From Deltaproteobacteria bacterium (GTDB lineage: Bacteria > Myxococcota_A > UBA9160 > JAFDET01), in assembly GCA_019310195.1 (NCBI GenBank), contig JAFDET010000073.1:1-23786 (forward strand): 23,786 bases of DNA, read 5' to 3'. Under the pieces are notes generated by a model, which ran no database searches, had not been told where the DNA came from, and worked only from the letters and a program-made list of their open reading frames with translations. The translations under genes were made by a program, and so were the position numbers. This document shows, one piece after another, positions 14,305 through 21,084 of this stretch. Position 1 is the first letter of the stretch, and each line of letters begins with the position of its first letter.

Positions 14305-15059
14305 TGAACCTGGTGGAGATCTTCTCCTCCGTGCAGGGGGAGGGGCCGTACGTCGGCGCGGCCACGCTATTCGTGCGCGTCGGCGGCTGCGATCTGCGCT
14401 GCGCCTGGTGCGACTCTCCCCACACCTGGCTCCCGGCACGGGAGTGCCGCATCCAGGAAGCGCGGGGCTCCGAGGCCTCGCGCGTCGTCGAGAACCCGGT
14501 CTCGCTCGAGACCGCGCTGGAGGCGGCCCGGGCTCTGGATGGGGCTGCGCACCGCTTCGTCAGCCTGACCGGCGGCGAGCCGCTGCTTCAGCCCGAAGCG
14601 GTGAGTGCGTTGGCTCCGGCTCTGCGGGCGCTGGGACCGCGCATCCATCTGGAGACGCACGGCCTCGCCGCCGACGCCTTGGACGGGGTGGTCGAGCACG
14701 TCGACGTGGTGTCCATGGACTGGAAGCTCGCCAGCGACGTGCGCCGCGAGAGCGGAGAGCCGGGGCCGTTCCACGAGATCCACCAGGACTTCCTGCGCGT
14801 GGCCCTGCGCGCTCCGGAGGTCGTGGTGAAGCTGGTCGTGACACCCGCGACCGGCGACGAGGAGTTGGAGGAAGCGTGGTCGCGCATCGCAGCGGTGGAT
14901 TCCGCGCTGCCGGTCATCTTGCAGCCGGTCACGCCCTTCGCGCGGGTTCGCGAGCGACCGGCCGCGGCGCGCCTGCTCGAGCTGGCGGCGCGAGCGTCCC
15001 GGATGCTGGACGATGTGAGGGTGATTCCCCAGATGCATCCTCTTCTGGGGGTGCGCTAA
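14304..15059 (+). CDS. queE: 7-carboxy-7-deazaguanine synthase (QueE)
   Basis: A 251-residue radical SAM enzyme. QueE contracts the ring of 6-carboxy-tetrahydropterin to 7-carboxy-7-deazaguanine, on the way to preQ0 and queuosine. The start is typical (LVEIFSSVQGEGPYVGAATLFVR). The cluster site is Cys29-x3-Cys33-x2-Cys36 in GGCDLRCAWCDSPHTW, followed by SLTGGEPLLQ (the GGE SAM-binding motif) and HLETHG. The end (VIPQMHPLLGVR) also fits QueE. The ATG shares one base with the stop of the DHH-like gene. QueC, QueD and Tgt are not in the window, so the rest of the pathway must be elsewhere. A PilZ gene follows after 32 bases. Confidence 0.95.
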   Translation: MNLVEIFSSVQGEGPYVGAATLFVRVGGCDLRCAWCDSPHTWLPARECRIQEARGSEASRVVENPVSLETALEAARALDGAAHRFVSLTGGEPLLQPEAVSALAPALRALGPRIHLETHGLAADALDGVVEHVDVVSMDWKLASDVRRESGEPGPFHEIHQDFLRVALRAPEVVVKLVVTPATGDEELEEAWSRIAAVDSALPVILQPVTPFARVRERPAAARLLELAARASRMLDDVRVIPQMHPLLGVR

Positions 15060-15091
15060 AGCGCCCCAGCGGTTCGCCCGATCCGGACGGG

Positions 15092-15412
15092 ATGGATAAC
15101 CGCGCCGCGCCGAGACACAAGCGCCGGATGACCTGCGAGCTGCGCTACGAGGGGCGCAAGGCCAGCGGAATCGTGCTGGACCTGTCCTCCACCGGCCTCT
15201 TCGTGCAGACGTCGGCGCTTCCGGCGCCCGGCACGATCTTCCATGTGATGCTGGAAGCTCGCGGAGACACGCCCGCGCTGGATCTGCGGGTCCGGGTGGC
15301 GCGCCAGAGGCGCACCGAGCCTCGGCTGGCCGCGCTGGTGCCGCCCGGCCTGGGCCTGCAGATCCTGGATGCGCCCAGTGCGTACTTCGATCTGGTCGAG
15401 AAGCAGCAGTAG
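15092..15412 (+). CDS. PilZ domain protein
   Basis: A 106-residue single PilZ domain, a small beta-barrel that binds cyclic di-GMP in most members. Both ligand motifs are present: Arg8-x3-Arg12 (RHKRR) and Asp30-x-Ser32-x2-Gly35 (DLSSTG), so binding is likely. The rest follows the pattern of gliding and motility-related PilZ proteins (TGLFVQTSALPAPGTIF, then GLGLQILD). The ATG at 15092 puts the RxxxR motif close to the N-terminus, as usual; GGACGG is the only possible ribosome site. It is last in the plus-strand chain, 32 bases after queE; co-transcription is likely but a functional link is not evident. Stop is TAG. Confidence 0.92.
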   Translation: MDNRAAPRHKRRMTCELRYEGRKASGIVLDLSSTGLFVQTSALPAPGTIFHVMLEARGDTPALDLRVRVARQRRTEPRLAALVPPGLGLQILDAPSAYFDLVEKQQ

Positions 15413-15507
15413 CGCCCTGCCCGGGGCGTGAGCTAGGAGCCGGACCCAAGATGGAGCACACGGTCCGGACGCCGATCCATCCGCGCTGGCTGCGTTGCGC
15501 TCCCTGC

Positions 15508-15521
15508 GCCGTAGCTACGGC
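15508..15521. repeat. Perfect 14-bp palindrome in the convergent PilZ/GmhB gap
   Basis: GCCGTAGCTACGGC is a perfect inverted repeat. It lies 7 bases beyond the minus-strand phosphatase stop, inside a 115-base convergent gap (15413-15527) flanked by TGCGTTGCGC-type sequence. It may be the core of a dispersed REP-like element or of a shared terminator, but there is no T tract. At the other end of the gap CGCCC and GGGCG (near 15413-15427) could form a short hairpin after the PilZ gene. No second copy of the palindrome is in this window. Confidence 0.4.
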
Positions 15522-15527
15522 TATGGC

Positions 15528-16022
15528 TCAGTCGCGCGCCTTGCCAGCGCGGCGTCTCGACTTCCCCAGGTCGACGCCCTCGGGCCCCACGAGCACCGCT
15601 CCGGCGCAGCCCGCACGTTGCGCCATCTCCACGTCGCGCTCGGCGTCGCCCAGGACCCAGCTCGAGGCCAGGTCTGCGCCCAGCTCCCGCCGGGCCTGCT
15701 CCAGGAGGCCGGCCGCCGGCTTGCGGCAGGCGCAGCCTTCGTCGGGTGCGTGGGGGCAGACGAAGCTGGCCTCGATGGGGATGCCGGCTTCGGTCAGGTC
15801 CGAGAGCAGTCGCGCCTGGAAGCGCTCGAAGTCCTCCCGGGTGAAGTAGCCGCGGCCGATCCCGCTCTGGTTCGTGACGATGGCCAGGCGGAAGCCGGCC
15901 CGCACCAGGCGGCGCAATGCCTCCAGGACGCCCGGCAGCAGCCGGTAGTCCTCCGGCCGGTGCACGTAGCCCGCGTCTTCGACCAGGGTTCCGTCGCGAT
16001 CCAGGAAGACGAAGCGGCTCAC
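15528..16022 (-). CDS. gmhB: D-glycero-D-manno-heptose 1,7-bisphosphate 7-phosphatase-like HAD protein (GmhB)
   Basis: A 164-residue HAD-family phosphatase. GmhB removes the 7-phosphate of heptose bisphosphate in ADP-heptose synthesis for lipopolysaccharide core. Motifs: Asp8 (nucleophile) and Asp10 in FLDRDGTL, Thr50-Asn51-Gln52 in IVTNQSGIGRGYF, a zinc loop with Cys89, His91, Cys97 and Cys99 (CPHAPDEGCACRKP), Lys101, and Asp126/Asp130 in VLGDAERDVEMA. The zinc loop is shared with the histidinol-phosphatase half of HisB. The start EDAGYVHRPEDYRLLPG and the length favour GmhB. The GTG start overlaps the stop of the transglutaminase gene. No other heptose genes are nearby, so the exact substrate is inferred from the family. 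Confidence 0.87.
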   Translation of the reverse strand: MSRFVFLDRDGTLVEDAGYVHRPEDYRLLPGVLEALRRLVRAGFRLAIVTNQSGIGRGYFTREDFERFQARLLSDLTEAGIPIEASFVCPHAPDEGCACRKPAAGLLEQARRELGADLASSWVLGDAERDVEMAQRAGCAGAVLVGPEGVDLGKSRRRAGKARD

Positions 16023-18079
16023 GCGCGCAGGCTATCACGCAGGAGCCGTAGCTCCTCATCTGCGGCACGCGCCTCGCGGCCGCCGAAGCGCGCAGCCAGG
16101 TAGGTCTCGGTCAGGCGCGCGAAGGCATCGGCGGCCTGGGGGACCTCGCGGGACACACGACGGGCGAATGCCCGGGCGGGTGTGGCGGTGTCGCGGATCA
16201 GGCCACGGCGCGCCAGCAGGCGCAGGGCCGCAGCATACTCGCGCAGCACAGTGGGTCCGCGGGATCGACGGCGCCGGCGCAGGTGGTTGGCCACCACCAG
16301 GGCCCCGATCAGGGCCAGGGCCGTCCCTACCGCGCGCGCGTCCACCAGGGGCGTGGTGCGGCGCTGCTCGGGAGCCGAAGCGGCTGTGGAAGCCTGCGGC
16401 TTGCGCCAGCGGCGCCAGGACAGCCAGGCACCGCGCAGGGCGTGGGCCTGGTCCGTGCGGTCGAAGTCCACCACGCGTTGGAACCACCAGAGCTCCACGG
16501 CGCTGGCTAGCTCGCCCATGCGGGCGCCCAGGCCGGTGGCGGCCTCCGTCCTGCGCAGGTCCGGGGGCGTGGGATCGAAGCGCACCCAGCCCGTGCGCTC
16601 GAAGTGCACCTCTACCCAGGCGTGTGCGTCGGCGCGGGTCAACGTGACGAAGCCGCCCAGGCGGTTGCGGTGACCGCCCGCGAAGCCGTTCACCATGCGT
16701 GCCGGGATTCCGACGGAGCGCAGCAGCACGACCATCGCCGAGGCGAAGTACTCGCAGTGCCCTTCGAGCCCCTGCTGGAGGAAGGCCTCTACGGGCTCCG
16801 TATCGCCGACGTCGGGGGGCGTGTTGCTGTAGCGGCCGTTCTCGCGCAGCCAGCGCTCCAGCTGTGCGGCGCGTTCGGCGTCGCTCCGTGCGCCGTCGGT
16901 GATCGTGTGAGCCAGGTCCTCGACCCACGCTGCCAGGGCCGGAAGCTGGAGATGCCGCCCCCGACCGTCCGGCGTCTCCATGGCCCAGTCGCCGGCCAGC
17001 GGCGCATCCGGCTCGATCCGGCTGGCCACGGTGTAGATCACGCGCTGCTCGGCCTGCCGGGGGATGAAGAGCCCGCCGTTGCGATCGCGCTCCAGGCTGC
17101 GGAGCGCACCGGAAATGCGGGTGGGAGTTCCCAGGGAGAAGACGACGCCCCCCGTGACCGGCTCGCGGATGATGCGCTGCACGTGTTCGGACTCGCGCAT
17201 GCGCGGGGCCAGGTCGATGCCGATCTCTGCGTTGCCGGGGATCGCTCTCTTGTCGGAGGGCGTGACCGACCAGCTGCGTCCGTCGAAGTGGTCGAAGGCC
17301 ATCCCTCGCCAATAGCCCGCACCTTCCTGCGGCGGTGTTCCCGCCAGCGTCTCCACGTGGAGCACGGGCCGCGGGTCCTGACGGATGCGACCCAGCTCGC
17401 CCAGCTGAATCTTGTCCGAGAACCCCGACGTCGCGACTCGCATGCCCGCGCTGCCGCCGCGCAACATGGCCGAGCGCATCCGCGGCAGCACCAGGAACAG
17501 CGCCAGGGCCAGCAGGATGGAGAGGCTGGAAGCCACCAGCGTTGCGCGCAGCAGGCCCGGTGTGGCGATACGTTGGGCGGCCAGGGGGTCGCCGGACTCG
17601 AGCGCCTCGACCTGCAGCGTGTGCACCAGGAGCGTCCACACCGTGGTCAGCAGGAAGACGACCAGCAGGGGCGGGAACAGCACGCTGTCAGTCAGGTTGG
17701 AGGCGAGGATCACCTGGAAGAGGGCCAGGGTCACCAACAGGAACTCGGATCGGCGAGGGCGGGCATCCACCAGCTGGAGCGCCTGGGTCAGGGTGGCGAA
17801 GTGCGCCAGCGCCACCACGCTGGCTGCGCCGCGCAGCCACATGCCCAGAGCCAGGGCCACGATGAGGGCCAGGGCGGCATTCAGCGCGGGTGCGCTGCGC
17901 TGCACGGGAAGCTCGCGGCGTGACAACGCCCAGCCGACCCCGAGCGCCTGGCCGATCAGGGCCCAGACGGCGACCTGCCCGGTGATGTCGAGGGTGGCGG
18001 TGGCCGCCGCCACCATGATGATGGCGCCCAGCGGGCGGGGCCCCTCGACCGAGCAGCGGAAGGAGCGCCGGACGCTCAC
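16019..18079 (-). CDS. TgpA-like membrane transglutaminase (DUF3488-transglutaminase-DUF4129 type)
   Basis: A 686-residue inner-membrane protein. Residues about 18-200 carry several hydrophobic helices (DUF3488-like). A periplasmic transglutaminase-like domain follows with the triad Cys442 (GHCEYFASAMVVLLRSVGIP), His487 (DAHAWVEVHF) and Asp502 (RFDPTPP). One more membrane helix (about 580-598) precedes a cytoplasmic DUF4129-like tail. Such proteins act as peptidases or cross-linking enzymes; TgpA is essential in Pseudomonas aeruginosa, but its substrate is unsettled. The GTG start overlaps the DUF58 stop (GTGA), and its own stop overlaps gmhB. The MoxR, DUF58, TgpA order is the standard arrangement, so the three probably form one complex or pathway at the membrane. 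Confidence 0.93.
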   Translation of the reverse strand: MSVRRSFRCSVEGPRPLGAIIMVAAATATLDITGQVAVWALIGQALGVGWALSRRELPVQRSAPALNAALALIVALALGMWLRGAASVVALAHFATLTQALQLVDARPRRSEFLLVTLALFQVILASNLTDSVLFPPLLVVFLLTTVWTLLVHTLQVEALESGDPLAAQRIATPGLLRATLVASSLSILLALALFLVLPRMRSAMLRGGSAGMRVATSGFSDKIQLGELGRIRQDPRPVLHVETLAGTPPQEGAGYWRGMAFDHFDGRSWSVTPSDKRAIPGNAEIGIDLAPRMRESEHVQRIIREPVTGGVVFSLGTPTRISGALRSLERDRNGGLFIPRQAEQRVIYTVASRIEPDAPLAGDWAMETPDGRGRHLQLPALAAWVEDLAHTITDGARSDAERAAQLERWLRENGRYSNTPPDVGDTEPVEAFLQQGLEGHCEYFASAMVVLLRSVGIPARMVNGFAGGHRNRLGGFVTLTRADAHAWVEVHFERTGWVRFDPTPPDLRRTEAATGLGARMGELASAVELWWFQRVVDFDRTDQAHALRGAWLSWRRWRKPQASTAASAPEQRRTTPLVDARAVGTALALIGALVVANHLRRRRRSRGPTVLREYAAALRLLARRGLIRDTATPARAFARRVSREVPQAADAFARLTETYLAARFGGREARAADEELRLLRDSLRA

Positions 18080-19032
18080 GCCTCGCGCTCCACGGTGGCC
18101 AGATAGCTCAGCAGGCTGGCCCGGTGGCGCCGGCCGGCATCGGCCTCGATCTGCCGCGGGCCGTCCCGCAGTCCCACACGCATCCCGGCCTCCAGAAAGG
18201 CCACCACCTCGGATGCGGCGCGGCGCACGGCGCGCTCGAAGTCCTGGGTGGCGCGGGCCAGGCGAACGTCCACGCGGGCATTGCGTTCGCTCTCGGTGTC
18301 GCGCACCAGCAGCTCACCGCGGCGCAGGGAGGCTCGCCAGTGGATGCGCCGGTGAGAATCTCCGTGGGCGTACTCGCGCAGTCCCGCCACCTCGTGTCCG
18401 GCCCCCAGGGCGTGTCGCGGCGTGTCGCCCTCATGTACGTCGGCGTCCGGCTGCAGGTGCACGGCCTCCGGATCCACCTGCGGGTACACCAGGATCTCCT
18501 CTGGGCGCTCGAGCAGCATGGCTTTGGAGAAGAGACCGAAAGGATACCGGGTGGAGACCCGGAACCCGCGCAGCTGCTGGCAGCCGCGCCGCTCGGCGGT
18601 GAGGGCGTAGGTCCGGAGCTCGGCTCCCGACGGCGGAACCCGCAGCGTGAAGACGCGGCCGACGCTGCGGCCGGCTGCGTCCAGGTCTTCCACCACCAAC
18701 GCGAAGGCGGGCACCCGGGTCTGATCGTTACGGACTTCCAGTGCCACCGGGGCGGGTTGCCCGGCGAAGATCTCGCGCGGCAGGCGTCTGCGGATCGTCA
18801 CGCCGCGCAGGGCGGACTCCGAGAACACGCCCGACAGCACCAGGAAGGACAGCATGAACGACAGCACGAGGTACAGGAGGTTGTTCCCCGTGTTGAGCGC
18901 GGCGAATCCCACGCCGAAGGTCAGCGCGAAGAAGATCCACCCGGCGCGGGTCGGCCGCAGGGTGCGCGGCGGCCGCAGCCAGCGCCTTAGAGCGGAACCG
19001 GGATGCGCTCGAGGATGTCGCGAACGATCCAC
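18076..19032 (-). CDS. DUF58 domain protein
   Basis: About 318 residues. Two close membrane helices (about 31-47 and 52-71, around AALNTGNNLLYLVLSFMLSF) are followed by a cytoplasmic part ending in the DUF58 signature REYAHGDSHRRIHWRASLRR (219-238) and LLVRD. DUF58 proteins accompany MoxR ATPases and have a von Willebrand A-like domain thought to hold partners. The start is uncertain. The frame is open far upstream through moxR. The GTG at 19032 is chosen because GGAGGAGG lies 4-6 bases before it and it gives a short N-terminus ahead of the conserved LRPPRTLRPTRAGW. This makes a 46-base overlap with moxR. No other ATG, GTG or TTG lies closer to the conserved region. Confidence 0.88.
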   Translation of the reverse strand: MDRSRHPRAHPGSALRRWLRPPRTLRPTRAGWIFFALTFGVGFAALNTGNNLLYLVLSFMLSFLVLSGVFSESALRGVTIRRRLPREIFAGQPAPVALEVRNDQTRVPAFALVVEDLDAAGRSVGRVFTLRVPPSGAELRTYALTAERRGCQQLRGFRVSTRYPFGLFSKAMLLERPEEILVYPQVDPEAVHLQPDADVHEGDTPRHALGAGHEVAGLREYAHGDSHRRIHWRASLRRGELLVRDTESERNARVDVRLARATQDFERAVRRAASEVVAFLEAGMRVGLRDGPRQIEADAGRRHRASLLSYLATVEREA

Positions 19033-19958
19033 TCCGCCTCCTCCGAGCCGCGATGCGCGCCGCCTCGCGGATCGACCACCACGCGGTGGGCCAGCACGTC
19101 GACCGCCAGGTCGCGCACGTCCTCCGGGATGCAGTAGTCGCGGCCGTCCACCAGCGCGCGCGCCTGGGCGGCGCGGCGCAGCGCAATCGCGCCGCGCGTG
19201 GACACGCCGGCTTCCAACTGTTCGCTCTCGCGGGTCTCGCGGACCAGGTCCAGCAGGTAGGCCGCCAGGCTGTCCTCGAACTTGACCTGTCCGGCCGTCT
19301 GACCCAGGGCGACCACGTCCTCGCGCGTCACGACCGCTTCGAGCCGGGGCAGCTCCGTGGCCGCCGGGTCGTCGCGCAGGACGGCGACTTCTTCGGCCGG
19401 GTCCGGGTAGCCGACGTGCAGTCGCATCAGGAAGCGGTCGAGCTGCGACTCGGGCAGCGGGTTGGTGCCGTGGTGCTCGAGCGGGTTCTGCGTTGCGATC
19501 ACGAAGAACGGACGGGGCAGGGCGTGCGGAACGCCGTCGACGGTGACGGAGGCCTCGCTCATGGCTTCGAGCAGTGCGGACTGGGTCTTCGGGCTCGCGC
19601 GATTGATCTCGTCGGCCAGAACCACGTTGGCGAATAGCGGGCCGGGCTGAAAGGCGAAGTTGGCGCTGGGCCTGCCGTCGATCATCTCCGGGGCGGAGAC
19701 ACCCAGGATGTCGCCGGGCAGCAGGTCGCTGGTGAACTGGATGCGCCGGAAGCTGGCGTCGACGGAGCGGGCCAACGCGTGGGCCAACGTGGTCTTGCCC
19801 ACGCCCGGCACGTCTTCCAGCAGCAGATGGCCGCCGGCGATCAGCGTTTCCACGGCGCGTCGCACCACCTCGGGCTTGCCTCGGAGCGTGCGCTCCACGT
19901 TGCTGCGCAGGGCCGTGGCGGCCTCCGCGGCCTCTGCGGGTCGGAGGGAGTGAGGCAT
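18987..19958 (-). CDS. MoxR family AAA+ ATPase
   Basis: A 323-residue AAA+ ATPase. MoxR proteins act as chaperone-like motors that help assemble or activate partner proteins. Walker A is GVGKTT (residues 52-57), Walker B VVLADE (112-117) followed by INRASPKTQSALLEAM, and sensor 1 is ATQNP (155-159) with LPESQLDRFLMR after it. The AAA lid domain at the C-terminus contains STRGAIALRRAAQARALVDGR. Length is normal. First gene of a four-gene minus-strand unit with the DUF58 protein, transglutaminase and GmhB. The ATG at 19958 has GAAGGG a few bases upstream. The gene faces prmA across a 190-base divergent gap. Confidence 0.95.
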   Translation of the reverse strand: MPHSLRPAEAAEAATALRSNVERTLRGKPEVVRRAVETLIAGGHLLLEDVPGVGKTTLAHALARSVDASFRRIQFTSDLLPGDILGVSAPEMIDGRPSANFAFQPGPLFANVVLADEINRASPKTQSALLEAMSEASVTVDGVPHALPRPFFVIATQNPLEHHGTNPLPESQLDRFLMRLHVGYPDPAEEVAVLRDDPAATELPRLEAVVTREDVVALGQTAGQVKFEDSLAAYLLDLVRETRESEQLEAGVSTRGAIALRRAAQARALVDGRDYCIPEDVRDLAVDVLAHRVVVDPRGGAHRGSEEAEWIVRDILERIPVPL

Positions 19959-20148
19959 GGCCCTTCATCGGTCCCGAACGCTTCCGATTTGAGAGAAAAC
20001 CCACACGATTTCAATGGGATGCGGCCGCCATCTCATCCACGCCTGGAGGTAGTTGCGCGCGCGTGCACCGGCAGGAAGCCGGCCTGCGGTGGGGGATCTT
20101 GAGGCCTTCTTGATCTCAGGTCGGGCGCGCAGGTGTCACCATGACGGC
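19959..20148. other. Divergent intergenic region between moxR and prmA
   Basis: This 190-base gap should hold both divergent promoters. It includes an unusually A/T-rich patch (about 19986-20012, with GAGAGAAAACCC and GATTTCAATGGG). On the minus strand a TTGAAA there could be a -35 box for moxR, but no good -10 follows at 17 bases. On the plus strand TTGAGG and TTGATC occur near 20099-20115 without a matching -10. An imperfect hairpin (GCAGG/CCTGC around GCCGG, near 20070-20087) is visible. I make no firm promoter call. Confidence 0.35.
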
Positions 20149-21033
20149 ATGGAAGTCGCCACCGTGAGCATCGACGTGGATGTCGCCGACGATGCGACCG
20201 CCGAGCGGGTGGCCGCCGAGGCTTGGGACGCCGGCGCGCTGGGTCTGGAGGAGCAGGAGGGATCCGAGGGCGGCATCCGCGTGCGCATCTACGCTCCCGA
20301 ACTCCAGGCGGCGCAGCTGTGCGCGTCACTGGAGCGCGCCCTGGGTGCGGCGGCCCGGGTGGCGCCGGCGGAGCCCGTGGTGCCGCGCGACTGGTCCCAG
20401 GCCTGGCGCGACGGGCTGGAGGCGGTGCGCGTTTCTCCGCGCCTGGTGGTGGCCCCGTCCTTCGTGGAAACCCGGGCGGAGCCCGAGGAGCGCGTGCTGA
20501 TCATCGACCCGGGCCAGGCCTTCGGTACCGGGCACCACGCCAGCACTCGCCTGGCCCTGAGCCTGCTGGACGACGTTCTGGCGGGTCTGGGCAGCGAGGT
20601 CGAGCACGCGCGGGTGCTGGACGCAGGCACCGGTACCGGTGTGCTGGCCATGGGCGCCGCCGCGCTGGGTGCGGCGCACGCCATCGGGTTCGATCTGGAC
20701 CCGGTGGCCGTGTGCGAAGCGCGGCTGAATGCCCGGCTCAACGCGCTGGCCGCGCGCACGGCGTTCTTCATCGGGCCGCTGGAGGCTCTCGCGCCGATCC
20801 GGTTCCACGTGATCGTGGCCAACATGATCCGCACCGAGGTGATGCCCCTGATCCCGGGCTTCGCACACGCTCTCGCGCCCGAGGGAGTGTTGATCCTTTC
20901 GGGCCTGCTGGAAGCCGATCGCGAGGCGATCGAGCTCCAGGTGGCGCGATCCGGCCTGGCGGTCGCCGAAGAGCGATCCGAAGCCGACGGTGGCGACCGC
21001 TGGGTTGGCTATCGGCTGGGGCCCGCCGCTTGA
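20149..21033 (+). CDS. prmA: Ribosomal protein L11 methyltransferase (PrmA)
   Basis: A 294-residue SAM-dependent methyltransferase. PrmA trimethylates amino groups of ribosomal protein L11. It has the N-terminal ferredoxin-like recognition domain (VATVSIDVDVADDATAERVA) and the linker WSQAWRDGLEAVRVSPRLVV. The catalytic domain is marked by DPGQAFGTGHHASTRL (residues 120-135), SAM-binding DAGTGTGVLAM (158-168) and FDLDPVAV (181-188). The usual NIL or NPP site is read as ANMIRTEV (224-231), a mild variant. The ATG at 20149 gives the family N-terminus; the frame is open upstream to 20053. An out-of-frame ATG at 20141 with AGGTG before it would encode only eight residues. It is the last gene before the YD-repeat gene. 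Confidence 0.94.
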   Translation: MEVATVSIDVDVADDATAERVAAEAWDAGALGLEEQEGSEGGIRVRIYAPELQAAQLCASLERALGAAARVAPAEPVVPRDWSQAWRDGLEAVRVSPRLVVAPSFVETRAEPEERVLIIDPGQAFGTGHHASTRLALSLLDDVLAGLGSEVEHARVLDAGTGTGVLAMGAAALGAAHAIGFDLDPVAVCEARLNARLNALAARTAFFIGPLEALAPIRFHVIVANMIRTEVMPLIPGFAHALAPEGVLILSGLLEADREAIELQVARSGLAVAEERSEADGGDRWVGYRLGPAA

Positions 21034-21084
21034 GCGGCGCGCGCACCACGTCTCACCCCGCTGGAGTCCCGGCGGGAGTCCACC

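Noticed and set aside
12274..14439. A 700-residue minus-strand frame opposite the DHH-like gene
   Set aside because: Low-complexity His/Arg/Gln-rich product typical of antisense frames in GC-rich DNA; no start context, and the plus-strand gene is locked into an overlapping operon.
20141..20167. Eight-codon upstream frame overlapping the prmA start, with AGGTG before it, as a regulatory leader peptide
   Set aside because: Such short frames are common by chance. The peptide has no runs of a regulatory amino acid and no attenuator hairpin follows.
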